Source: Megascapheus bottae (Eukaryota; Chordata; Mammalia; Rodentia; Geomyidae). From it: DNA of 64,000 nucleotides. Location of the stretch: NCBI GenBank assembly GCA_024803745.1, contig JANJXV010000187.1, positions 1,676,501 to 1,740,500 on the forward strand, read 5' to 3'. The translations under genes were made by a program, and so were the position numbers. The notes beneath the pieces are model-generated. The model saw only the letters and a list, made by a program, of their open reading frames with translations, had not been told where the DNA came from and did not search any database. Below are positions 11,956 to 23,795 of this stretch, piece after piece; position 1 is the stretch's first letter, and every line of letters starts with the position of its first letter.

Positions 11956-12094
11956 ACAACTACTACTTGGCCACCGGGGTTAAGTTTTGAACACCACCTG
12001 ACTCCAGAGTTTTGTGTTCCACCCTGGGCACCAATTCTTCGAATCTTAATTAAATGGTTGTAAATCTGTCAGGGAAGCAAATCACGTGGCCTTC

Positions 12095-12165
12095 GGCACA
12101 ATGCCGAAACGACACCTGACACATAGTAGATGTCTAAGACACAATGAATGAGTGAATGAATGAAA
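12095..12165 (+). repeat. MIR 3' fragment
   Basis: ACCTGACACATAGTAGATGT followed by AATGAATGAGTGAATGAATG matches the 'cctggcacatagtaggtgctcaataaatg' 3' region of MIR. Confidence 0.55.
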
Positions 12166-13673
12166 TACAGACTCCACGAGTACTTCTTCCTCCTCCTCTA
12201 CGACCTCTAAGGAAGTAGTGAGGCTTGGATTCTCATGCCTTCTCTTTGAATCTGAATTTTCTTTTGTTCTTTGCATCCAATCTGTCCAAATGACATGCAA
12301 GCGTGGCTCCGTCCGTGAAGAATTCAGATCCTTAGATTTTAAAACAAACACTGTCTCCCCTAAATCACTGCAATGGATTTGCCTGGGAAAGTGTGTGTCA
12401 GAGGGGTCCTTTGCCCCCTTTGTGACCGCTACGGCCATGAGAAAGCTTCACTGGTGATTACAGGATATTTGAGCCCTGGGATTTTCTGGTGATTAGACTC
12501 CTTCTGGTGGCAAAGCTGTCTCCTAACAAGATTAATTTGGGGGCAACAAGAGGGTAATTATTAATGTATCCGGAAGGCGGCTCCAAGCACTGTTTCCCCA
12601 ATGAGAGCAGATCTTTGTTTATTTATAGCTTCCTCTCAGGAGGAACATGGTACAGGGAGAGGGAGGGAGGGAGAGAGAGAGGAAGAGACAGAGAGATAGA
12701 GAGAGAACACCAGACCAAGGTGCACTCACAGAACTTGGAGGATAATTGATTGCTTCAAGTTCAAGGACTTTTGCAGTAAGCAAGAGCCTTTCAGACTCCC
12801 AGCATCCTCTGCTCAGGCAGTAGGCCAATGACAAAAGATCCACCATGAGCCCCCTGCCCGTGTCCCCTCCACCACTGCCTCCTTATGGACTTCCCCACTC
12901 TGTCCCCCTATCTCTATCTCCCCCCTCTGCCTCCATCTCTTGGCTCTTGTCCTGTCTACCACACCATGGCTGGAAAGACTTTGGGAAAAAAAAAACAACA
13001 GACACACCATGCATCTCCTCTCCAATGACCAGCTCCCATTGCAATCAGAACAAAGCCTGATCCCCAGGAAACCACAAAGCCCTACTGGGCATGGCCCCCA
13101 ATATTTCCTCAACCTTATCTCCTCTCCCACTGCAACCCACTTCCCTCCTGCTCTGCCAGACCAGTCACCAGCAGCAACTAAACACAAAGAGCAACGCACA
13201 CAGCACCCTTTTAAGCACGGCCATCCTTCGTTTGTCCTGCTTTGCTTTCCCTCTTAACACAGGCTGGCACGCCGAGTGGCTGCCTCTTCTGAGTGTTCTG
13301 TACAGGACTTCACAAACTCTCAGTAAGCCAGTCCTGAGCCATTCCTTGTAGGAGGATTCCCTCCCTGCCCCTGGCTGCAGAATTTTGTTCTGCCAATCAA
13401 TACATAACCTTGTTTATTGTGTGTTGCTCTTTAAAGACCTTTTATCTAATACACTGTGATTCATGAACGTTGAACTGTGGTTGGCAGCCACATAACTCAG
13501 GGCTGAACGAAGCTTATCTTGCATTTCAGCACTGTGTCAGGGAAACTTGAAACAGTAAGCTCATGGACAGAAAACACAGGGAAGGCGAGCATCACAGTCC
13601 GGTCACATGTGTCTAAGGGTGGGCAAAGAAAAGGATGAAAGGCGAGTGTCCGTGACTCCCTCCTGGACTTTGA
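12166..13673. other. Non-coding stretch with a GA tract and a pyrimidine-rich block
   Basis: A (GA)n-type tract lies at 12657-12706. A C/T-rich block at 12845-12960 gives overlapping open frames on both strands (minus 12813-13199, plus 12940-13257); they are Pro/Ser-rich on one strand and resemble no family. Nothing else is recognised. Confidence 0.4.
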
Positions 13674-13893
13674 GAAGCTTAGGAGGCTGAGATCTGAGGT
13701 TCCACGTTCAAATCCAGCCTGGGCAGACAAATCCAAGAAAGTCTTTTCTCCAATTAAGCAATAAAAAGTTGCAATTAGGGGCACAGCTGAAGTAGTTGAG
13801 CACCAACCCTGAGCCTCCTCCATCCACCAAAAACCAGCAAACAAACCTTGGAGAGAATGTGTGACTGAGTTCAAGCTCTAATACTGGCATCAA
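13674..13893 (+). repeat. B1-headed SINE, 5'-truncated
   Basis: AGGAGGCTGAGATCTGAGGT, CAAATCCAGCCTGGGCAGAC, TCTCCAATTAAGCAATAAAA and GAGTTCAAGCTCTAATACTG follow the family order. The first 40 bp of the head are missing and the right arm is diverged. Confidence 0.65.
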
Positions 13894-15227
13894 AGAACAA
13901 GACAAATAACCAAAAAACCATATACTTTTTTAAAAAATACTATGCCTCGAGATATATGTTTTCATAATTTGTTTCCAAGAGACCATTTTTTTTTGGTAAA
14001 ATGATTGCACACGGTGATCTTATCATTTGTTTGAAATCTACAAATAAAACTTTTTAACAACATAAAAACAAATGGACATTCAAGTGTGGAGTAGTAAAAC
14101 TGGTAGAACATGGAGACTAACGCCTCCCTCTTGAACCTCAGCCCGGCCCAGCAGAACTACATGCATGTCTCTAAAAGGCTGCAGCAGTGCGTTGGGCATT
14201 GATCTGGGTGTTACCAATAACAAGGCAATTCCAAGACAGACATGTCCAATATAGAGTCTGCAAGCCGTGAAAATGGATCTGTATCTCTTATCATCAGTAC
14301 ATGATCTGAGTCCCCCACCAGAATATAAACTCTGAGGGATTATGTTTGCCACTATTTCTATTCACTGTTACATCTTCAACTGCTAGAACACAACTCTTAA
14401 CCAATGTTGGCTGCCTTAGGAAGCCTGAGGCTCTGTAGTCCAAACACAGACAACACCGAGAACATTTCCATAATTTGTAAATGTGCAGTGAGGCAGCAGG
14501 CATACACTGGGGAGGATCTTGAAGAATTGTCAGCCAGGTAAGTGGTGAATGTTGTAGGTGAGAAGCAAAAGCTCAGAGAAGGACATGGATGACCCAAGAA
14601 GACACACAGTTCAGTTGGAGCCGGAGAAACCTTCCTTTCCTAAGCCATGGCTCAGGCTTTCCTTCTGTTTTTGCTATCGGCCAGCAAATTAGAGATGGAA
14701 TCTCCCTTATTACTGGGACGTCTCAGGGCATCTGGCTTTGTGGTTCAGAACAAAGTGAGCGTTCAATAAATGCTGACAGATCAGATTACAGGAAAGGAAA
14801 GGAGAATTCCCAGAAGATCAAAAGGCAGCCTGCACTTTTAGCTAAAGTCAATCACACCACCTGGAAGGACTGACTTAATTTTGAAGCGTTAACTCTCACT
14901 GGAGAAAAGTTCATGAGGAAGAAAGTAGGACTCTACCTACATGACTTCCAAGGAATGAAAAAGTAAAATCCAATTGGCTATAAAATGAACAAGAGAATGA
15001 GTGTGCGTGTGTGTGCGTGTGTATTTACTGACTTGGACAACAGAAAAGTCCAGAATTAGGATGGATTTCAAGTGTGGTTTGCTACAGAGAGCCAAAACAG
15101 AGTTGAGTTTACTGTTTTGCAGCTCTGTTTCTCTGCAGTTCTCTTATCCATGTCTGCACAGTGGTTTCCATCATTGTAGAGTCCCAGAGAAAAGCACTGT
15201 ACACTCCATGGTCCTCACCAAATATCC
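13894..15227. other. Non-coding stretch, nothing assigned
   Basis: A MIR-like end (GAGCGTTCAATAAATGCTGA) lies near 14758. A short (GT)n run lies at 15000-15020. Frames of 60-94 codons show no motif. Confidence 0.35.
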
Positions 15228-15325
15228 AAGATTCACTATGATTGGATGGGCTTATGTCACTCATCTACCCTTGAACCAATCACCTACACCAGAGAAGGGT
15301 TAGAAGCTGTTGATTGGCTGGGCTG
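15228..15325 (-). repeat. Ancient repeat relic with repeated CCAAT/ATTGG boxes
   Basis: GATTGGATGGGCTTATGTCA, GAACCAATCACC and GATTGGCTGGGCTGAGTCA form the same spaced pattern, in the opposite orientation, as the block at 20755-20880. Two copies in one window suggest an old interspersed repeat rather than promoters. I cannot name the family. Confidence 0.35.
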
Positions 15326-15561
15326 AGTCATAGTCCATAAACATAGTGTCAGATAGAAAGAGGGGTAGGGAAATGACCTCCACAAAATGATCACTCTTTC
15401 AGTACACTAAGTAGTTAGGCGAGGCTAAACAGCTTCCAGGGACTCTCAAAATAGGAACAGAATTTGAGAAACGGCTAGTTAAAAAAATAATTTTCCCTAC
15501 CAAACATTATTGTTCCACATCTCTTGCTAAAGTATGGGGATATAGAGTTAAAAATCTTGAT

Positions 15562-15607
15562 CTTTCTTTCCTTTTTTTCCTTCCTTCCTTCCTTTCCTTT
15601 CCTTCCT
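15562..15607. repeat. (TTCC)n microsatellite
   Basis: CCTTCCTTCCTTCC flanked by T-rich and CTTT-rich sequence; pure pyrimidine on the + strand. Confidence 0.85.
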
Positions 15608-18600
15608 GTCTCTCTTTTCTCTATCAATTATAACATAAAAGTATTTTCAGAATAGTTAAGACTAGACTAGGCAAACTCAAGCCTGTTGCAAAGAAAATAT
15701 CATCCACGTATATAAAAACTGAAATAAGAGAGAAAAAAAGAAGGCTTGATCTATACCCACACAAAAGAAATAAATAGCATTGTTTTAGTGTCGTTTTTCT
15801 CCTAACATCCTCTCTTTGAATATCATACATATACAAGAGGAGGAAAAAAATCTGCAATGATAAGTGAACTCCTTGGCAGAGTTCTTCTAGTCCTGTAATA
15901 TCCGACAGGTTCATGAATGCCATGGACGGAACCAACCATTTTCTCCATTCCCTTCTGCATGTCTTCATTCCACTGAAGACGGCCTCACACCCAGACAGAC
16001 TTCTAACACTTTCTCGTCCTGCTCTTGTCAGACAGTGACTCTGCTGCTGAGCGTTCTGGCAGAGCAGGCACACTGTGGACAGGAGCCTCTCCTTTTCCCA
16101 CTGATACCCGCTGCAAAGAAAGCTTTTTATATCACTTCTGAGACACTTGTTTAAGGTTTGTGCTGAAGTCTGCAAACCAAGCAGACAAGTGCTCAGATTC
16201 AGAACTCAGCAATCCCAGCAACGATGAGCTGTGGGGAGTTGGGGATTGTCGGAACTCATGGGATGTTGGAATCTATGTGGGTTCCATTACATGATGAGGC
16301 TTGTTCAGGCAGGGAACCCGAGGGGGCCCCTATGCTGTGTGATGGGATGACAGAAAGAAGTGCCTAGCACCAACCCCAGGAATAGACAACATGGTAGATA
16401 ACAGTGAAGAGTTCTTTTAGAATGTAGCAGCAAGAAAGAGGTGCCGGATATGTGTGGTCATTTATTAGTTGTTTTTTTTTTTCAAATTCGCTCAAGGAGG
16501 GGAAAAAAGTGAGGTGCAGATGGATTGGCTAGTGTATCTGACAAAAATAAAAAGAGGACTGGTTTGAGGCAGGAATGGATCCAAGGATGAAATTGTGGGT
16601 GTGAGCACTGTGTCTCTCCATCTCTTAGATGGAGTGGCCTGGACTTATGTTCATGTTCCGCACAGGCTTTCTCCAAGTGGAGGGAAATGTTTGGGGTCCC
16701 CCGGGGATCCCAGTCACCATTCTTCATTCAGCTTTGTGATATGCAATGCTTTCTTCTCTAGCAGAAATTCTAGGGAATTGCCAGAGGAGTGCTCTGATTG
16801 GCCTGGCTTAAGTAGAAAACCAACTTTTGGAACTAGAGGACTGGGGTGGCATGACATGTCAGTCTTGGGGTGCACATCTTCCTTAAGAGTAAGGCCGCCC
16901 AATTTAGCACGTAAAAAGTTACAGTGTAAGTATGGATTACACGTGATTCCTTCTCGGGGAGAAATCTGAAACAGGGTGTCTTATGCTTTCTGAACAGTAA
17001 CTGGGAAAATCACCAGGTTCCCCTGCCAGGGAAGAGAAGGATTAATTCATAAAGCGCATACATTGGGTAAACCAAGAAACTATTGTCCTTTGGCTCCGTT
17101 TCTCTTGGACTTTTTTTTCCCCATGCTGATAAGAACTTACAATTTGATGGGGAAAACTAGAAACTATGAACCAATGCTTCTCTGCTTAAAAAAAAAAATA
17201 GAAAAAAGCTCCAGAGATTATGAGTTTGGTGGGATGTTAATAGTTCTTAAGTATAAAAGGAGTCCTGTGACCCAAAAGGCTTTAAGGAAAGAGGGGATGA
17301 ACTCAGCTAATCAAATTTATCTGCTATGAGACTGTCCATTTCCAGAGTGAATTTCCCAGGGGGAAAAGGACCATGGAAACGCTTCACACAGAACAGCTTT
17401 CTGGGACTTGGATTTTGCAGAAATCATAACAAGGGCCGGGGCCAAGTGCTAACTAGCTTTATCATTAATGGGATGGATATGACACACTAAATCCTCTAGA
17501 TTACTCCAGGGTATGTTTAAAGGACAAAATAAGAGGAAGTATTGATTCCAACTGTTTTCAACCATAACTAAGATGCAGGGATTGCAATGCCTCCTCCATA
17601 CAAATAAAAATGTCCATCACCCAAACACGTGGACGTGTGTCCTAGACAGCCTGGCCAAGCCAAGTTCCATCATCTTTTTTTTTTTTTGCTTTGTGTATTA
17701 GCTCCTAAATTATACCTCCCAGAATGCATTGCATCAGGAAATGGCACCAATTTCTTTTGCACTCAAAGAAGGGCACTCTCCCACTTTAGACATACCTCCC
17801 ATCCCACAGATCTCTAATTTTTAGTGCTTAGATTTTGTTTTTGTCTAACATCTGGCCTGTCTTTTATTTTCACAAATTCACAGAAATCAAGAGCTGGAGG
17901 GTTGGGAGTAAAAGGCTTTTATTCCTCTCTGCTGCTACTGTTTTGTACTTTTCTCAATGACACAGTATTCTGCATTCCCAAGGAGCTCTCGGCTTCTTAT
18001 TTTAATGCTTGTCAACCTCTGCCCCTCTGCCAAGTTTCTTCTAAGGAACAGCATCCAGAATGCTTCCATTTCCTTTGTACACCCCCCCCCTCAATTCTCC
18101 ACATTCTGTTTGCTTCTCCACATCCCATTGAAAATTGGATACTGGGAGTTGCCTGCTATGATAATGAACCATTCATGTTTCAACTTGAAAAGGCATTTAA
18201 GACACCTGTTTTCATTAGTAATTATAGATAAGTGCTATGGTGGATAGTTTTTTCCCCCTTTAATTATGGTACAGAAAAAAAAGTCTTTAAGAAATGGAGC
18301 AATTAATTTCCTGAAACCTTACTGAGAGCAAAGTATGATGTTAGCCCTCACTTTGGGAAGTATTTGTATGTAATTGGGCTTGGCTGCTTGCAAGGGCAGG
18401 GTGGGGGGGGAGAAGTAATTTATATTCTAGAATCATCTCTATCATATCTCAGACATGAATGACTATTTTTAATATTTTTTGCCTGAGTTCACTCATTCAT
18501 TCTACAAACACATGTTGAATGATTTTCGTGGGCCAGTAGCCTTATCAAACACTGAAAGTGCAATGACTACTTATTCATCTACTTATTCATTCAACAATTA

Positions 18601-18840
18601 GATAATTGCTATGCACAAAGCACTAGTATTTAAAAACAGATTGCAATTGTGAAGGTTCGGTATGACTAGGCAAATCAGCTCTCCTAAGGGGAAAAAATGT
18701 TCCTGTTGTCTGAGTTTGTATTCCACATCTAAGGTGGTTTTTTTTTTTAATTGCATTTACATCAGGAGCAATCTACATACTTATCGAGAGTAAGAAAGTG
18801 GTTACATGAATCATTGCAATCTACAGCCATTACTAAGCAG
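15608..18840. other. Non-coding stretch, nothing assigned
   Basis: It includes the longest non-repetitive open frame in the window (minus strand, 15624-16175, 183 codons), a 124-codon plus-strand frame (16595-16969) and a 135-codon plus-strand frame (17824-18231). None shows a recognisable domain, and the local base composition looks no different from the flanks. A short old repeat (CATTCATTCTACAAACACAT) is visible near 18494. Confidence 0.35.
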
Positions 18841-18931
18841 ATAAAAGGTATTGTTATATATAGGATATAGGATAGGTGTGTATAAATGTGTTTATATAAG
18901 TATGTATGTGAGATATACATATATAATGAAA
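18841..18931. repeat. TA-rich low-complexity sequence
   Basis: Irregular TATATA, GGATATAGG and ATGTGTTTATATAAG repeats directly before the LTR-like block. Similar TA-rich sequence resumes after it (19485-19690). Confidence 0.6.
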
Positions 18932-19459
18932 TGGGGAGGCTGGGTCCAGTCGGGGCCATCTTGGCCATATAGTAGACAGGGAATTGGGTTTAATTGATGC
19001 CATCTTATCTTCATGGTGGAGGAAGGTGATATCCTACCTCCTAGGGGAGAGGCCTGCCTGAATTCCTAGAGACTGGGGTGGAGACCTGGATGACAGGTGA
19101 GTGGACCTGTCAGTCCTATGCCTTGAACTTGAGAGACTCTTGAGTTTCCTGTGACCCTGCTCCTGACACTACTTTGACCAAGACCAGTTAAGGTGCCCTG
19201 ACACCAAGCCTTATGTCCTGTGTCTCCTGGCTCCTGGTGCTTCTCCAGTCACCACGGCATCCTACTTCAGCTCTCCTTTGGGGTTGATCTGGCTTGTCGG
19301 TATTGTTTTTCTATTCTTCCTTTCCTCCCCTGCTCTCATGGCTCAGTTTTCTGACAGTGTTAAGTATATTTGAGGGGCTACAAGTCTTTGTGACAAGACC
19401 TGGCTCTCCAATAAAGAATCCCAATTCAGCTGCTCAAAATGTGGCTTCTCTGTTTCTCA
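18932..19459 (+). repeat. LTR-like block (possible solitary retroviral LTR)
   Basis: About 530 bp begin with TGGGGAGGCTGGG and end with CTGTTTCTCA, so they have TG...CA termini. An AATAAAGAATCCC polyadenylation-type signal sits about 45 bp before the end. The interior is rich in CCTG and CTCC with no long frame. This fits a solo LTR inserted into a TA-rich repeat, but no family name and no clear target duplication are seen. It could instead be unrelated unique sequence. Confidence 0.45.
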
Positions 19460-19484
19460 AGATTTATAACAATAGAAAAAAGAA

Positions 19485-19692
19485 ATATATATCTCACACA
19501 TATCCTATATATCTCAGCACATCACATGTATCTTATATATATACTATATATGCACATAAGACACATATCATATGTATGATATACACCCAATGTACAGCAT
19601 GCATTTCTTCTAAGGTCATATGATATATGCTATAGTGGCTATCATATATATACATATGATAAAGATAAGTTATATATGTAATTATAGATATT
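19485..19692. repeat. TA-rich, partly palindromic sequence
   Basis: Repeated TATATA, CATATG and ATATCATATG words give many short inverted repeats. Frames reading Ile/Tyr/His-rich peptides here are composition artefacts. Confidence 0.6.
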
Positions 19693-19913
19693 AAATTCCT
19701 GAATGGGGCCGAGAGTTTGGCCCAGTGGTAGAGTGCTTGCCTAGCATGCACAAAGACCCGGGTTTGATTCCTCGGCACCACATACATAGAAAATAAAAGC
19801 CAGAAGTGGTGCTGAAGCTCAAGTGGTAGAGCTCTAGCCTTGAGAAAGTCCAAGGACAGTGCTCAGGCCCTGAGCTCAAGCCCAGGACTGGCAAAAAAAA
19901 AATTCCTGAATGG
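19693..19913 (+). mobile_element. IDL-Geo SINE with perfect 14-bp target duplication
   Basis: AAATTCCTGAATGG lies at 19693-19706 and at 19900-19913. The body (19707-19899) has the A-box region TTTGGCCCAGTGGTAGAG, B box GGTTTGATTCC, the joint ACATACATAGAAAATAAAAG, the right arm with GTGCTCAGGCCCTGAGCTC, and an A-tail. It has the 'GGTAGAG' head variant. Confidence 0.92.
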
Positions 19914-19999
19914 TGGGGGGGGGGAATCTACTTTTAAGCAGTTCTGCAGCAAGCAATCACAGGCTCTGACCTTCCCAATCAATAGCCACACTTTCAGCT

Positions 20000-20754
20000 C
20001 CTCACATAGCTCAGCCCCGGGGCACCCATCTGCGCCTGGAATCCAGAGGCCCACAGTAGGAGGAACCGAACAGCCCCTGAAGAGGACATTTTACTATCCA
20101 TCAACTTCAAGAGGCCTCCCCAGAGTCCCTAAATTCCTCCACAGCAAAGTGAGTGGAATTTTAACCAGCTGCTTGCATGAGGAATCTATGAATATGCAAC
20201 CCTCCCTCGCTTCCCTGGATTGGGGAGGGGGAGGTGAAATATCAAGAAACAGAGATAATTGGGCCCTTACATTTGATATTCTCAGCTGTTGTTCACGGTT
20301 GGTGCAGGTTTCCTGCCTAGCAAGCTTGTGAGAGATTTAGGTCGAGGCAAATACCATGGGTATTATCCATTAGAACAAGATCAAAAGGAAGGAGTGCATT
20401 TTTTAAAAGTCCAGTGTGCAACATGATTACTTGATGGTACTGTTAATTTTCTTCTGTGTTTTGTAACCTCTCTAGAGAGGAGTTTGCAAATACCCCGTGT
20501 TTCCATTATCCTGGGGCCAAAACAAGCCTGGGCTTACTGCATCGTAGGAGGTGGGATTCTGTGGCTCGTCATGGCGTCGCCATCTCCATCATCAGAGATG
20601 GAGAAAGGTAAGGCTTCTCCGCAGGTGAAGTTACCTGGGATTGCTGATAGACTGAATGCAACCTGACAGAGCCTCCAGAAGCAACACTGACCTTGCTGCA
20701 AAGTAGCCAGCTTCTCTTCTTTCTCTAGGCAACCAGGCCCATGTTTTCACGGTT
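20000..20754. other. Non-coding stretch; one start-plus-donor arrangement noted
   Basis: No repeat is recognised. ATG at 20571 in a G+4 context opens 12 codons (Ser/Pro-rich) and runs into AAAG|GTAAGG at 20607/20608. Without a promoter, CpG island or partner exon this is not called as a gene. Confidence 0.25.
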
Positions 20755-20885
20755 TGGAGGGATGGATTGGACCCAGGATGGGTGTGTCACTCTGGGCCAG
20801 CCAATCAAAGCATCTCTTTCTCTCTGCCATGGTGATTGGATGGAAGTTGCTTATACAAGCTATTCAGAACCAATGAGAATGTAAC
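20755..20885 (+). repeat. Ancient repeat relic with CCAAT/ATTGG boxes
   Basis: GGATTGGACCCAGGATGGGT, GGGCCAGCCAATCAAAGCAT, GTGATTGGATGGAAGTTGC and AACCAATGAGAATG are spaced as in the reverse-oriented block at 15228. It is probably an old LTR or hAT-type element, family not assigned. Confidence 0.35.
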
Positions 20886-21907
20886 TGGGACTGCTGTAAG
20901 AAAAATCAACCTGGAACCAGTCACCTTACCTGTTCTCCCCTCCCCAACCACAGGAAGAACTCACACCACAGATCAGTGGACTTCTCTTTCTCTCTGCTTC
21001 CCAGCTTCCACAAGGTAAGTGGCATTGTCCTGCCACATTCTCCCAACTAAGATTTATGTTCAGCCTCCTCTCAGGCCCAACACCAAGGACCAAGCCATTT
21101 CCTCCTTTACATCATTTTACCAAGTATTTTGCGACCGTAACAGAAGGCTGGCTAAGGCAGACGCTCAGGACTGCAATACCAACTCTAAGAAGAAATTTAA
21201 TAAATGTTACCATCAGGATCTTGGTAACACCCCCTCAAATACTTCATTTGCTGCGAGAATATGATTTCTTAACAGAAGCAGAAGAGGTCCTAGACGGAAT
21301 TGGGCTCTTCAGCATCAGTACAAAACTACTTCTGCCTTCCCATTTCCATCAAGCACCTCAATACCACACTGTTTTTGGAAGCCCAGGCTTGGAAATGAGG
21401 TTTCTGATTTACTTTTCAATTTGCACTCAGAGGAATGTGTCATAGCCGTGGGTCACTTGAGTCACTCAGGTGCTTCCCGGAATAATGCCCAGGATGGGGG
21501 AGGAGGGGTCCTTTGGAATTGTGCTTTTGCAAAACGTGACATCACTGAAAAGTTATCAGCAACACTTCCTCAGAGATACCAGGAGAAGCTGTATTGTTTA
21601 GACAAATGCTAATCATTGAGGCCTCCTGCAAATTAAGAGGAAAAAGTGATAAGAAAAAAAAAACATCAAGAAAGGATCAGTGTACATTTGTAACTAGTTT
21701 TTGCAGGAAGATGTGGCCCTGACATCACTGCAGATGCAGGGGACCAGGAAGGGCAAGAGAATTGGCAGGTGGCTGTCATCCAGTTGGCCTGGCCTGACAC
21801 TGTCACAGACAAGCATATTTTGCTTGTCTGTGGAAGGCTTGGGATCTTTTTTTGGATCCTGATTTTTTAAATGCTCACAGTCCCCTGAAAAAGACAAAGT
21901 CTTTCTG

Positions 21908-22205
21908 ATAAGGATTTTTTTGTTGTTGTTTTTGTTGCTGTTTTGTTTTTGTTGTTGTCAGTTGTGGGGCTTGAACTCAGGGCCCAGGCACTGTCCCAGA
22001 GCTCTTTTGCTCAAGGCTAGCACTCCACCACCACGAGCCACAGCTACATTTCCAGTTTTTGAGTGGTTTATTGGAAGTAAGAGTCTCAAGAGGACTTTCC
22101 TGCCCAGCGTGACTTTTAATTGTGATTCTCAGACCTCGGCCCCCAGAGTAGCTACGGTTATAGACATGAGCTACTGGAAGCACCTGGCTTCCAATAAGGA
22201 TTTTT
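21908..22205 (-). repeat. B1-headed SINE with 12-bp target duplication
   Basis: ATAAGGATTTTT occurs at 21908-21919 and 22194-22205. Between them lies a reverse copy: T/G-rich tail (TTGTTGTTGTTTTTG), GGGGCTTGAACTCAGGGCCC, CTCAAGGCTAGCACTCCACC, TCCTGCCCAGCGTGAC, and the head region CAGAGTAGCTACGGTTATAG with CCAGGTGCTTCC on the reverse strand. The full-length copy keeps its duplication, so this family was active relatively late too. Confidence 0.85.
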
Positions 22206-23114
22206 AAATGATGTTACTTTTAAGTTGTTTTTGCCTCAAAACAAGTGAGGGGAAAAAATGGCAGATCACTGGACCAGTTGAAAATACACCAGACAAATGC
22301 AAAAGGATCAAAAGCATGCTCATAGCAAGTCCGTCAGATAAAATGCAATTCAAGGTCAAAAGCATACATTTTTCCAAATGAGAGATCCCTTAATTATTTA
22401 TATATTTATTATTAATATTTATTCGTATATTTGATAACATATTATATGTAAGATGTAACATATATAATTATATATTATATTCATATAATTTGTATGTGAC
22501 ATAATGTACTAGGTATCATTATAGATTATATGTATATATCTGTGATCTTTGACCCAAACTAATAGAGTAATAAAACATTCTGTACCTAAAGGAAGAGCAT
22601 AAAGGAAAGAAATTGGGGAATGTTAGAATATGCCCCAATATGGGAGGAGGTAAAAGAATGCTAATGGGGCCTTACTATGAAATACTATGCAGGGATTAGA
22701 ATGATCTACCTATGAACTATAGCACTCGAATGACTTGCTATTGTTGGAGACTTCCCACGTCTGGACATGCCTTCTGTCCTTCTGTGAGCGATCAGCAACC
22801 ACAAAACAATTGACATGGAGACAGGTAGCTTATCTCCCTGCCCTCTTATAAGTCAAAGTCTGTCCCGGAACACCAAATAGGAAGCTCACAGTGAGATAGG
22901 GCTTAGACGAGATGTCACCTGGGGGTATTTACTTCCATTCCACCTTCTGTTTGCCCTCTCCTACTGTTCTTGCTCCAACATAGGTGCATCTGGAGAGCAG
23001 GTCTCAAATGACCACATGCACAAGTCCCGAGTGCAAGCTCTACTCCACAAAGCACAAGCCAAGGCAGGCTGCCACAAAGTGATGGACCCTAATGATGACG
23101 ACAGCACTATTTAC
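22206..23114. other. AT-rich block, then unassigned non-coding sequence
   Basis: 22385-22540 is AT-rich with ATATTATATGTAAGATG-like words. A weak resemblance to old L1 ORF2 sequence (AAATACTATGCAGGGATTAG) occurs at about 22680. Nothing is recognised from 22740 to 23114. Confidence 0.35.
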
Positions 23115-23298
23115 CATGTTGATATATGAGCATACTATGGGATGCTCAATGCCTTACGTATTTGTTTTTTCATATTCTCACGAACGTCTCCATAGATAGT
23201 CACGAGGAATCCCTATTTTGTAAAGGATGAACTGAAGGCTGGAAGAAGAAATCTGAATTGCCCGAGTTCATGTTGTCACAAGTTAGCAAAGCAAGTCT
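23115..23298 (-). repeat. MIR SINE relic
   Basis: TCACGAACGTCTCCATAGAT, CTATTTTGTAAAGGATGAAC, TGAAGGCTGGAAG and GAATTGCCCGAGTTCATG match a reversed MIR (ttttacagatgaggaaactgag... ttgcccaaggtcac) with heavy substitution. Confidence 0.5.
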
Positions 23299-23404
23299 TT
23301 GCTCCCAGTTGATGCTGCTCAGAGTCCAGCAAAGAAGCGTCCACTCTCCAAGGTCAACTAACGCACCTCCAGACCTGCAGTACCACACTTTGATGCTGTA
23401 GGTT

Positions 23405-23645
23405 GGGTTTGGTTTGGGTTCTGTGCCCGTAATGGGGCTTACACTCGGGGTCTGGGTATGTTGTCTCTTAGCTTCATCACTCAAGGCTAGTGCCCTCCCA
23501 CTTGAGCCACTTCGGGCTTTCTGTTGGTTAACTGGAGATGAGAATCTCACAGACTTTACTCTGCAGGCTGGCTTTGAAAGCCAATCCTCAGATCCCAGCC
23601 TCCAGAGCAGCTAGGATTATAGGTGTGAGCCATTGGCAACTTCGT
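23405..23645 (-). repeat. B1-headed SINE
   Basis: GGGGCTTACACTCGGGGTCT, CTCAAGGCTAGTGCCCTCCC, GTTAACTGGAGATGAGAATC, CAGGCTGGCTTTGAAAGCC and CAGCTAGGATTATAGGTGTG give the full family order in reverse. It is moderately diverged. Confidence 0.8.
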
Positions 23646-23684
23646 TGCAAGTACTAAGTTTTAAAAAGGTTATCTCACATATTT

Positions 23685-23795
23685 CGCTGGGCCTTTGCAT
23701 GTATCATCATCTTCATTCTTGCCACACTCCTGGGAAATGAATCGCATCCTCCCTTTCCACAAATAGGAATGTGGAAAGGTGAGAAGCTTTGCGAC
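23685..23795 (-). repeat. MIR relic
   Basis: CATCATCTTCATTCTTGCCA, CACAAATAGGAATGTGGAAA and GTGAGAAGCTTTGCGACC resemble a reversed MIR core. Weak. Confidence 0.35.

Noticed and set aside
19707..19899. tRNA gene (A and B boxes present)
   Set aside because: The boxes belong to the tRNA-like head of an IDL-Geo SINE; the cloverleaf is not intact and the copy has target duplications. The same applies to the other SINE copies.
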